Assembly: GCA_003996215.1 (NCBI GenBank)
Contig: QJPP01000320.1
Location: 40,216 to 104,215, forward strand
Length of the DNA: 64,000 nucleotides
Reading direction: 5' to 3'
From: Jaltomata sinuosa
Lineage: Eukaryota; Streptophyta; Magnoliopsida; Solanales; Solanaceae
Shown here in pieces: positions 10,967 through 20,968 of this stretch (the stretch's first letter is position 1; every line of letters starts with the position of its first letter). Position numbers and translations under genes: made by a program. Below the pieces are notes generated by a model. The model searched no databases, had not been told where the DNA came from, and saw only the letters and a list, made by a program, of their open reading frames with translations.

Positions 10967-12136
10967 ATGGCTGAACAACAATCGCCTGAATACAACTATG
11001 AGCGATTCCCCGATGAAGCTAGTTGGTAAAGTCTCAGAGATTACCAAAGGTTTACCTTCTGCTATGAGAGAGGTTGTCGCATGACTGGGATAGATGGGGC
11101 TGATTTCCACCGCCGGGTCAGAGAGTTCGGGTGGGAAACTTTGTTAGCTGATCCTCCTCCCGTATTAACCAGCTGGGTGTGGGAGTTCTATGCCATTCTC
11201 CCTATGGTCTGTTGGAGTGAGCCGAATCCTACCATCCGGCTACGGAGGATGGATGTCCCCGTGGATGCTCGGACCATCAATGAGGTTCTAGGGGTGCCCC
11301 ACATCTTTAATGCAATATACATGGTGACGTCCCAGCTGTGGGACATGACCTGGTTGAGAGATACTATGGTAGACCTCACATCCAGGGACAAGGTCTACTA
11401 GGTCAGCCCCGAAGGTATTACTAGCGCCTATTTCTCCTTCGAGGCTAGGATGTGGCTGAATTAGATGTCCCAGAGGATCCGTCCATCGGTAAATCAAACT
11501 GACGTGACCTATACTCGAGCTTTGGTGATCGCTTTTGCCACGCAGGGGATTATTATGAATGTGGGGGAGCAGATCATCTCAGAATGGAAGAGCTTCTATA
11601 CTGGCCCCAGGAAGGGCCCTTATCTACCCAGGCTGGTTTTGGAGCTGTGCAGGCGAGCTGGTGTGCCTCAGGACCACACCTATACAGAGGTGGCCATGGA
11701 TGAGCCTTTTAACCTGGTCCGAGTGAAGGACATTTCCAAGAAGAAGAGGAAGATAGGTGAGGCAGGGAGCAGTCAGCCGGTGGAGGAGGCCAGCGATGAC
11801 GATGAGGAGGATGATACCCCTGCCCTTTCCCAGTCCCAGCCCCATCCCCCGATCTCTAGGGCACAGCTGGAGGAGAACCTAGAAGCTGTCCGGAGGTTCA
11901 TGGGGAATCCTAACGCTGGCGGTGCAGCCCCTCACCCAACATATCAAGAACTTGCAGCACTCCGAAGGGAGTTAGAAGAGGAGAAAAGGAAGAGGTGCTT
12001 CCAGGACCGTATGTTTGCCCGGATGTGGAAGACCATAAAGGTCATGTTCTCCTGTATTTCCCCTGGTCAGGAGCTCCCCACCCTCGAGCCCGAGGACGTG
12101 AAGGAGTTCCCTTTCCTGAGAGAGGATGAGGCCTAG
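10967..12136 (+). pseudogene. Putative plant transposon protein domain ORF, antisense in element B
   Basis: A 389-codon frame from ATG 10967 to TAG 12134-12136, broken only by three in-frame stops: TAA 11027, TAG 11399 and TAG 11462. Each could come from a Gln codon by C-to-T change. Readable features are FHRRVREFGWE, WVWEFYAILP, TINEVLGVP, RIRPSVNQTDVTYTRA, the NVGEQI region and LCRRAGVP. This pattern matches the family I know as 'putative plant transposon protein' (Transposase_32 type), whose biochemical role is unknown. The C-terminal third has a basic KKKRK run, an acidic DDDEEDD run and a probable coiled coil around LAALRRELEEEKRK. It runs opposite to B's LTR orientation, as additional ORFs do in some plant gypsy elements. 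Confidence 0.75.
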
Positions 12137-13320
12137 GACTCCCCCCCTTGTTATTGATATTTATTGTTGGTTTGCCCTTGTTTGGGGCTCGTTTTAGACA
12201 ATCTTTCCCCTTCCCCTTTTTATTTTGGGCACGTGGATGCCCGTGTTAGACACTATTTCCCTTCCCGTATATATATATATATAGCTGCTTTTCCTTGTCT
12301 TATACAGTGGTTTGGTGATTTATGCTTGTTTTTATCTTGTCCCCGGAAGGTACCAAAAACAGGGGAAAATATAGCAGCTCACTGCTTCACTGACCTCCGC
12401 TATAACGGATGGTTATGCCGCAATAGCGGTCCCGACGGTACTGTACAGAAAAAATTGATTTTTCAGCTAAAAGCACTCATCTCCCTTCCCAATTTCCACT
12501 GTCCCAAACTGTAAGTCCCGCCATGGTCTTAGCACTTAACGCATTAAAAACAAGTATATCACGTCATAAGCATATCAAAATTTATAAGGGTTTCACAACA
12601 ATCAATTATTTTCCGGCATCACCTTCCCGCCATTACACACTAATGACTCTCTTGTTCCCATGGTTCCCAACCAAAATTTTGACTGCCCTGAAGCCAAAGC
12701 TTTCCTACATTCCCAGTCATCAATCCCTTACCATCTTAATCGATGATAAGCCCTTTTAACATGTAGTACCCCTTTTTCAAATAAAGACAATTAACAGACT
12801 ACCACAGTCTAAGGCACATAAACTTTTTCACTTACGGACCTTTCGTAGACTCTACATGCACACCAATTGAAAATTCCACACACATTCCAATCAAGTCACA
12901 TAAGATTGTACACACAACAATTTAAATTTTCAAGTCTCAATACAAGCAAATTATGACCAAATCAATTCACAAGTTTACCTTCGTTGTACCATGGATGGCC
13001 ATTAGCCGGTTATCCATGCTTGTCACAGCCTCTCAAGCCAGATACCAATTGGAACCTACCCGGTTCTAATTCCTCTTGCTTGTCCTATCGTAACTGAGGT
13101 ACAGAGACCTCCCTTACCTTGTTGAAAACCAATTGGAATCGAGAGATACCAATTGGACCCAACCCATACAAGCAAGTACGAACCGCATGAAAGAATGAAA
13201 GAAGGGTGACGATTCTTAGAATGCCTTATAGTTCCCCAAAGATTAGATGTGGACGTCAACACACCAATCCGTAGGACCCTATTCAAAATTTGGCTCTTGT
13301 ACTGGGAGACCGATAACCTA
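12137..13320. other. Element B interior downstream of the antisense ORF
   Basis: No coding region supported. It holds a short (TA)n run near 12268-12283 and CCGCTATAACGG/CCGCAATAGCGG palindrome variants near 12392-12432. The remainder is AT-rich sequence leading to the primer site. Confidence 0.55.
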
Positions 13321-13333
13321 GGCTCTGATACCA
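13321..13333 (-). other. Element B primer binding site
   Basis: The minus strand reads TGGTATCAGAGCC two bases after the LTR end CGTGACA. It is complementary to the initiator-Met tRNA 3' end, as usual for plant chromoviruses. It fixes the orientation of B. Confidence 0.9.
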
Positions 13334-13335
13334 TC

Positions 13336-15931
13336 TGTCACGACCCAACTTACCGGGCCGTGCGGGCGCCTACTCTAATCACCTAGACAGATGAACCCTT
13401 ACCACCCGTCCAACAGGTAACTTGCGAAATTAAAGTAAAACATCAAATTAAGCCATCTTTATACATAACTGAAATCCTTTCTTTACAAAAAATCCTGTTC
13501 AAAAATAGGCTACATAAGAAATTGCGGAAAAATCTTTACGACATTTTAAAAACACCCTCCCCTAGGATCTAGTCTAAACAGGTACAAGAGCTACTACAAG
13601 ATGACACAAAGAGACAAAAGACCCAACTTCCGCCATGGAAAATGAGGACAGAAGTTGCTGGAGATCTCATCGCCGCGAACCTATGAAACATCACAAACCT
13701 GTAACCAAACTATACCAAAAGGTATAGCAAGAGTAGAGTCAGTATAAACACAGGTACTGGTAGGCATCATTGATCGACCCGAATCCACTCCTACCATCAT
13801 ATAAGAAAAATAGGAAATACATGACCAAAATTAAATAACTTGGTTTCCAACCCCACGTTCTTCCACTGCCAACTCCCTCATTCTCAAGGCTTCTAAGTCA
13901 CACTAACCTTAGTCTTCCTAAGCCTTACCTTATCCCCGACTTCCCAAGTCACCTTACCCTTCACAGATGTCCATGTCCATACCTGGACTACCCTTCCCTG
14001 TCCATTGTTCTAACTATCCTTCCGACTTAGCCCGACTAACTGCCAACTCAACCACGTATACTCGTAACATTGCTCACCAGGATCCAACCCTCCACGGATC
14101 TCTAGTCAACTTTCTAATAAATGTGCAATAGCCAAGACCACAACCCCAGACTCTCAGTCTATCCACCACATGTGATCCACCCAGCAACCCTTGCTACATT
14201 TTATGACAACCCTATAGTTACATCTAATCCCCTTACTGCACATGACCCGGACCCTCCAAGGATCCCCTTAACCATACCCAAGTGTCCAACCTGCTACCTC
14301 GGTCTACACCAAGACCAACCCTTAGCTCAGTAATCATAATTAACCCCTGACCGCCTTTAGTACACTTATTGGCAACAACTCCTGAACTTAAGCCTCTTCC
14401 ACATAGTCCAGACCCACCCCGGGATCCCCTTTCTAGACTACACACATGTACCTTGAAATCAACCCGGCCTAAACCAAGACCCACACAATATCGATGAACA
14501 ACCCGGCCTAAACCAAGACTAATCACAGAAGTTATATAGAAATTCCCGGCCACTTAAGGACAACCAAACAATAGCACCTTTCAAATAAACAACTCGGTCC
14601 ATTCACGGAACCAATATCAAGTATCACATTCAGTAAAACAACACAGTCCACACACAGAAGAGATTTCAGCCAATGCAATACAATAATCAATGAACCAATG
14701 CAAGATGCAATAAAGTAAACCCGTACCAGGCATGGTACCAGTGCCAACTGAATGTTATGCCCATACCAGGCGTGGTACCCGTGCCAACCATTTGTTATAC
14801 CCATACCAGGGGTTGTACCCGAGCCAACCAAATGTCAACAAACCACAGTCAATATATGAACACACACAACTTGTAAAACCAACAAGTAAACACCGTTCAA
14901 TCACAGACTGTAAATAGGAACCTAGACATGCCACACCACTTCCCTAAGCAATGTAATGCATACAATCACTTAGACATGAGTACATGAATATACACATTCA
15001 CAGAAATTCATAATCCATCACCTACCCCTTTAAGGGTATAACTACGAACCATCTATTCTCATCCGAAGACTATTTCCCCGGTTCACCCTTTTTATTTAAC
15101 ATGTAACTAGCGATTTTACTTTTTAGATAAACACACAAACATGCTACACGATTCCCTTCCTAACCTTAGCAAGACCGCCGATAATCTTTAAGCCCTAAAT
15201 ATTCCTGAAATCCCACCTAGGAGTTTCCTATCCTCTTTTCCTACATGCTTCCCAAGCACTTTCTCGGTTCCCCGAACCTTCTCGACATACCAGTCCATCA
15301 ACCCATCATTTTATGTAAACAAAATAAATAAGCTAACCGCATAACACCATTCACAAAACCCACTGTTTACTCCGTACATCCTAGAAACAACACAATAATT
15401 CCCGAATCTGCCAGACTCCGTGCCTAGAGGCCTAAAACATGGATTCTTCATTTCTATTATATAATGTACGGAAAGTAAACAGGTATAACTACTCATAAAA
15501 CCTAGCCTACCTGGGCACCAGCAGCTGCAATGATGCATTTCTGGCTCCGTGGTTGCGTTTTTGGCTGAACCGTGATCGTAGAATCTGCTGTTCCGCATCC
15601 CTTTAGCCATGACCTCTCCTCCTCATGATTTCCCAACCTTGGAGTATCATGGGAGGGTTTTTGGAAGAACCCTTGTATGTTGCTTAACTTAGGAGATGAG
15701 ACTTTTTAATAAAAATCCCATCACAGGTTTTGTCTCCCGTAACCCCGCTATAGCGGTCCAGCGTACCGCAATAGCGGTACCGCTATAGCAGTGTGACGTC
15801 AACCTGAATTCTTTCCAGAAATCAGAAATTTTTCATGACGTCACCCTATTTATTCCAAACGTATTTTTAACCATTTCCCTAAATTTACGGAATCGAGAAA
15901 AATTAACATAATGATGGACCCGGTCGTTACA
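13336..15931 (-). repeat. Element B 5' LTR (2596 bp)
   Basis: Plus-strand TGTCACGACCC to GTCGTTACA. It carries three tandem copies of a roughly 41-bp repeat with TACCAGGCGTGGTA cores (14720-14830), the perfect palindrome CCGCTATAGCGG at 15745-15756, and the hairpin at 13740-13759. It is uninverted relative to 7243-9819 and still close to it in sequence. Confidence 0.9.
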
Positions 15932-16278
15932 TATCCACACTCATAACAACCCAGACCCCATGTACTCCACTGAGAAGACCCTACCAAATAAAAATGAACA
16001 CCACAGCTTGTAGATCCTGAATGAGCACCTCGTGGAGCGGGAACCATACTCTGGCTACTCTGACCCTCAGCAGTCTGTAATACCGCCTGAACAGGCTGGC
16101 TCAGCTGGAAACGCTGTTGGTGCTGACCTCTACCATAGTAGCCTCTACTAAGACCCTGTGAACCACTGAAACTGCCCTGATAGCGGGGCCTCCTATCGCT
16201 GCCTCCTTGGGCCTCGTGAAGTACATCTTCAATAGTATGGGCATGATCAACTACCTCCAGAAAAGACTGACCCGATGC
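15932..16278 (-). pseudogene. Element A gag, middle fragment
   Basis: Minus-strand gag segment between insertions C and B. It reads ASGQSFLEVVDHAHTIEDV, a Gln/Gly/Ser-rich stretch, then the first half of a zinc knuckle, CYECG, at the left end. The knuckle resumes across element B at 7242 with KASHFVKEC, giving a C-x2-C-x4-H-x4-C spacing. The right end is at the GATGC target site of C; the upstream half continues at 27504. Nucleocapsid zinc knuckles bind the element RNA during packaging. Confidence 0.9.
16274..16278. repeat. Target site duplication GATGC (left of C)
   Basis: Exact 5-bp match to 27504-27508 on the other side of element C, as gypsy integrases produce. Confidence 0.95.
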
Positions 16279-18450
16279 TGTAATGACCCTTCTAGTCATT
16301 TACACATTTTTGCCTTTCTTGTACCATTAGAGCTTACTTGTAGCGGCCCAAGTCATTTATCGCTTGTGGGGACTGGTAGTTCGGTGAGCGGGCCGTTTGT
16401 TTGGTCTTTATGGTTGTTCCTCATTTTAGAGCTTCAACTTTGGAAATCGTTGACTTCCGTCAAAATTCTTGGTAATATCAAAGAATTAAACCAAGGTTCT
16501 AGGTCAAAGGAATTCCTTACTCGAAAGTTCGAGTTAAAGAAATGCCTCGTGTAACACCTCGCCCGTTTGGAAGATTTAAAGTAACCCGTGCCTTTGGGGT
16601 TAGACTAATAGAGTCTAATATACTAAGAAGGATGTTTTAGGAGGTATTGTAATCGCAAAATGGTCGTATGATAAGTTTTGAAGTCAAGCAAGTTGCGAAA
16701 CAAAAGTCAGAAAAAGTTATTGTAAATTCCTTTAAGGAATTCTCTTCAAATTTGGGTTAAATGTCTTGAGGTGTTTATCCCTATATATAAAGACTTAGTG
16801 GGCCTCCAATATACCAAATCTAAGATCTATGAGTCTAATTTTCAACGCACTAAACCGTTTGTCCATACGACTTCAGAATAGAGAGATGTTCATGTTTTTG
16901 TAAGACTGCGCAAGCAGACACGTCAAAGCGGGGCCCACATTCTAAGTCGGTTTGCCTTTATAAATCAGCTTCTCCTTCATTTTAAACCCATAAAAACAGA
17001 CCAAAACCAAAGAAAAACAGATACAAACCTTAGAAATAATCCATGGACCTTGATCCTTTCAATTCGGAAGTTTAACGGAAGTTGCTCTACGTCGCGAGCT
17101 CATCATCGTGGTACAGTTTTCTCATCGTTTTGGCTCCGTTGTTGCTACTGCAAGGAGGCAGTTCGTGGAACTGATATGTTTTTGCTATTATCATTTGATT
17201 ATCGGAAGGTAAGGGTTCTAAATCCTTGAGTCATTCTTAATTTGAGCTTTAGAATCAATTCCGAGGAGAACTTATCGTTATCGGCATGTTTGTCGTATTT
17301 TCTTGCCGTATATTGTTATAGCTCCTAGTGGGTCCTTATAACAGAATGTTTAGCTTGGTATTTAAAAGCTTTTTGTCAAGGTAACCTTCCTCCTATGACC
17401 CTCCTTTGTTATTATATGTTCTAGTATTGTTTTATGGATTTCTGAGCCACGAAGTGGTATTTTGGATCTATGGCTCTGGGCAGCCCCTTTGTCATATTAA
17501 ATTGGGTTGTTATTGTTGTATGTTGATGGTGTTAAGGTGTTGGAAGTACTGGGATTTGGTGTGATTCTTATTGGAGTCACGTACGATTTGGTGTGATTCT
17601 TATGAAGTACGCCTTAAAATAGTGCCTCGGGAGCTCATCGCTCCTTGGAGATATGGTTAACGTATTGTTGTTGGATTTAGCTGCCATTTGTTATTGTTAT
17701 TGGCCTCATTTTTATGCTTTGGAGTTGGCTGGTCGCGAGTGTGACATTAACACCTTATCAATTGGCTATGGCTCGTTCTTGCAGCCTCGTCGATTCTAGC
17801 AATTGTTCCATTACCTTGGTTGGTCAGGCTTCATAGAGACGCCTTTGGGACTTCAGTTGAAAGTGTTTTTGTAATTTGGAGCTTCCCAGAGCAGTTTGAG
17901 CCTGGACGACGTCGTTCCCGCAGCTAGTCATCGGATGACAGGTAGGTTATGGCTTTCCTACCTAGACTCTGCGTATATAGGCTATAACTGCATTAATTAA
18001 CGTCCTTGGGTCGGTTATTATAGGTTGGTACCCCAGACCTTGTCCACCTTGTTCGTCCGTTATTTCATGCGTTGTTTGTAGTATTCGCGTAGTATTGTAT
18101 ATTATCCTTGTGGTCCTGTGTGGCCTTGTATTGACTCTGGAACATAGATGGTGGGTTATTTGGGGGAATGTCCGTGAGACCCGGACATAGAGATGATCCT
18201 TTTAGGCTGGTTATGTCTGCTGAGTAGTTGTTGAGCCTGTGCAGGGCTGATAGGAGTTGTTGTGAGCCGTTGGGCTACTTTTATATTTGTGTGAGAGTAT
18301 ATCATCCATGAAAAAGGTTTTCCCTTGCATGTTTTACTACAGTTTTGGCTGCGAGCCAATACTAACAGTTTTCCTAAATCTGCATGGCCCTGGGGGCCCT
18401 TTTTGGTACTGTTGATGATAGAAAAGGGGATTTTTGGATGTTTTTGCACT

Positions 18451-18588
18451 GATTTTATTACTGGTACTAGTCTCTGCGGGGCAGAGCACCAGGCTTGATT
18501 TTATTACTGATACTAGTCTCTGTGGGGCAGAGCACCAGACTTGATTTTATTACTGATACTAGTCTCTGCGGGGAGGAGCACTAGACTT
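18451..18588 (+). repeat. 46-bp tandem repeat, 3 copies (C 5' LTR)
   Basis: Copies start at 18451, 18497 and 18543, each beginning GATTTTATTACTG and containing ACTAGTCTCTG. The same array is in the 3' LTR at 25788-25925. Confidence 0.9.
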
Positions 18589-18930
18589 GATTTACTACAG
18601 TTTTAGACCCGGTTACGCCCGGGCACCCTTGGAGGGTTTTTTGAGGCATTATCTACTACTTTAGTCCTGGACGGGGTCTGGGCATGCATACTTGAGACTG
18701 GGTCTCTATCTTGATCCCGGACTTACTTCCGGATGACATGTCTTGATACTGTGTTTTAGTATGGGGTCGGGGACCTCCATGGACCTTGCCGCTCTGGGCC
18801 TGGGGCTTCGGGCTACGTGCGCCGGAGGGAAGGGTATACGGTGGAGTAGAGGTATACAGGCTGAGTCCTTCCATGGAACCTGCCTGCTGGGCCCGATTGG
18901 CACCGGAGGAGGTACATACAGAGGTTCTAT

Positions 18931-18968
18931 TTCACACATCATATCATATCATATCATATCATATCATG
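18931..18968. repeat. (ATATC)n microsatellite in C 5' LTR
   Basis: Repeated CATAT units ending ATATCATGC. The 3' LTR has a slightly shorter run near 26273-26300, so repeat number has changed since insertion. Confidence 0.85.
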
Positions 18969-19761
18969 CATTAGATTCCACTCTTGTTTGCTGTGTGTTC
19001 AGTGTATGCTCCGGTAGTATGGGATGCCGGAGGGTTTGCTTTCACTTGATTGTGTTCCTCGGTTGTATGGGCGGCCGTTGGGACTGTAGGTAGACTATAT
19101 TTACTCCTGTCTTTATTTAGAGCTTATCTTGGCACCTGGTTCTTGAAAGATTAGTGATTGCTAGCCTGTTGAGGCTTTGGTTGTGGGATTTTTTATTATT
19201 GAGAGGGCTTTACAGTCCTATCTTATTGAGGCACTTTTGTGTGGCCTTCTGAGCAGAGCGTGAGACTCTGGTTCTATTCTTGTGGGAAGCTGAGTGGTAT
19301 ATCTCGGTTATTATGGTCTAGTTATTTCATCCTAGGGTGGTACTTGTGAGGTGATTCCCTAATTATGCTATCATGTGATTGGATCGGTGTTATGATTTCC
19401 TTATACTTGTTGATTCCATTTTGAGTATGTTAGACTGCTCTCCGTCTTTTTTGTTTACTTGAGGTTACCGGTGTACCGCCATTTTCTCAACGCTCTCTCT
19501 ACTTACTTATATTATTGTGCAAGGACTCCAGGTGTGTTCTCCTTTTTTTCACCTGTGATTCTATGTAATTGTATCTCTGTGCTAGCATGTGTTACTTGAA
19601 GCTCTTGGTTATGGATGATCTTTGCTAGCTCCTTGTACCTTGCTTATTGCTTCAGTGACTGCTTTCTTGCTATCTGTTACTTACTATTTTATATCTTATA
19701 TGCGATCAGTCGGCTGATGATACCTACTGAGTACCCGTGGTTTTGGTGCTCATACTATACT

Positions 19762-19782
19762 TCTGCACTTTTTTTGTGCAGA
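19762..19782 (+). other. LTR hairpin, TCTGCAC / GTGCAGA, 7-nt T loop (C 5' LTR)
   Basis: Perfect 7-bp arms with a T7 loop, 389 bp before the LTR end. The 3' LTR copy is at 27095-27115. Relative to other families, the inner pair is C-G instead of T-A, a paired change that keeps the stem. Confidence 0.75.
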
Positions 19783-20174
19783 TATTAGCTGAGCTTTCGC
19801 CGTTGATCACGTTGGAGACTCGTGCAGCTTTTGGATCTTTGAGACTAGGGTAAGCGCCTGATGGTCGGGGCTTGTCTACATCTCATCTGTTGTACTATTT
19901 CTCCTTGTACTTTCGGAGGCAATTTATGTTGTATTTTGTTACTACTAGCACTTGTATCATATTAGAAGCTTCTGTACTATTGATACCAAGTTTTGGGGTT
20001 GGTGTAGTTTCCTTTATATATTTATATTCGAGTTTTGCTTTTGCTTATTTCTGCTTGCTGGTTCGTTTTGGTTAGGTAGTAGCCCATTACTAACCGTTCT
20101 TGGCTACGGGAATTGGTTCGCCTACTGGGGATTGTAGGTGCCATCATGACTTGAGAAATTGGGTCGTGACAGCT

Positions 20175-20186
20175 TGGTATCAGAGC
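20175..20186 (+). other. Element C primer binding site
   Basis: TGGTATCAGAGC, three bases after the 5' LTR. Matches the 3' end of initiator-Met tRNA. Confidence 0.92.
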
Positions 20187-20377
20187 TCTAGGTTCACCGG
20201 TGTCATGGTACAGAAGCAAGTGTCTAAGTAGAGTCTCGCGGATTGGTACGATGACGTCCGTATCCTATATGCGGGAGGCTACAGGGCATTTTTAGGAAAA
20301 GTTTCATCTTTTTGGCTCCTCATCGTGCGTTCCTGGCTCTATTGACTTTTAAACTTCGGTTGTTTATTCATTCTGAG

Positions 20378-20968
20378 ATGCCTCTTACGAGTGCGATAGC
20401 GGTTGGTGCCGAGGCTTCTGTGCCTATTGCTTCGGTGCTTCCATCAGCACCAGGACTCCAAAGTGAGGGTTTACTTCACTAGATAGGGAGTGTGGGGTCA
20501 GCCCAACCTACGATTTAATTTATAGCGACCTCAGCACTTCAGGACACCGTGGCTAGGACTCTGAGTCCTCCGGTGAGTGTTCCAGTACCTGGTTCTGTGT
20601 GTGGTGCTTCAGTTATAGTTGAGCTTCTAGTTTTTCAGTAGGGTTGTCTGTAGGTATTGGAGTACGAGGCGAGATTTTCCCATTGGGCTTCATCTGGTAT
20701 AGGCTGTTTTTGGTGTGGTGAGCATGGACACTTTGCTAGGAATTTCCCTAGGATTATGTATCCCAGACAGCCTGGTTGTTATCATTGTGGAGAGATTGGT
20801 TACCTTTATAGATATTGTCCCCGACAAGGGCCGGTTAGGCCTTTAGTTTCGACTACTCAGTCCAGAGTTATATCCCATCAGCTTGATACTCCTCTTGGTG
20901 GGCCAGAGGTAGAGGTTCCTGATATCGCTGCTCCAGGTTGGGCTTTTGCTACCTTCGACTTATGTTAG
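20378..20968 (+). pseudogene. Element C gag remnant with two zinc-knuckle-like motifs
   Basis: A frame from ATG 20378 to TAG 20966-20968 with about four in-frame stops in its first half. The open end (20657-20968) has two knuckle-like motifs, CFWCGEHGHFARNF and CYHCGEIGYLYRYC. The last Cys of the first is Phe and the His of the second is Tyr, so neither has all four ligands. A Pro/Ser/Val-rich segment follows, as in chromovirus gags. The major capsid-like core seen in element A's gag is missing, so this is a shortened, dead gag. Confidence 0.75.

Larger units (their letters stand above)
7243..15931 (-). mobile_element. Element B, non-autonomous LTR element with antisense ORF
   Basis: An 8.7-kb element: two direct LTRs (7243-9819 and 13336-15931) flank a 3.5-kb interior. 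The primer site lies on the minus strand at 13321-13333, so B is minus-oriented. The interior lacks any gag-pol and instead carries a plus-strand ORF (10967-12136). B interrupts element A's gag zinc knuckle. The flanks TTGCC (7238-7242) and TATCC (15932-15936) are a degraded 5-bp target duplication with two mismatches. Confidence 0.88.
16279..20171 (+). repeat. Element C 5' LTR (3893 bp)
   Basis: TGTAATGACCC to GGGTCGTGACA. Contents include three 46-bp tandem copies (18451-18588), an (ATATC)n microsatellite (18931-18968) and the hairpin at 19762-19782. Several antisense ORFs of 60-100 codons occur, but they are copied with the LTR and show no recognised domain. Confidence 0.94.

Noticed and set aside
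11188..11497. Minus-strand frames opposite the B ORF
   Set aside because: Shadows of the plus-strand frame, which has the family motifs and continues on both sides of them.
8147..14553. 106-codon minus frames at 8147-8467 and 14233-14553 that resemble each other
   Set aside because: They are the same place in the two LTRs of B. Similarity follows from LTR origin.
7243..15931. Reading B as two separate solo LTRs
   Set aside because: The primer site at 13321-13333 next to one LTR, common orientation and gag of A resuming only outside both LTRs show one element.
18156..18449. 97-codon antisense frame in C 5' LTR, also open at 25493-25786
   Set aside because: It is present twice only because the LTR is duplicated; no domain or start context, and the LTRs are still too alike for conservation to mean anything.
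18743..19093. Frames of 60-116 codons in the C LTRs
   Set aside because: Overlap simple repeats such as (ATATC)n and show no family.
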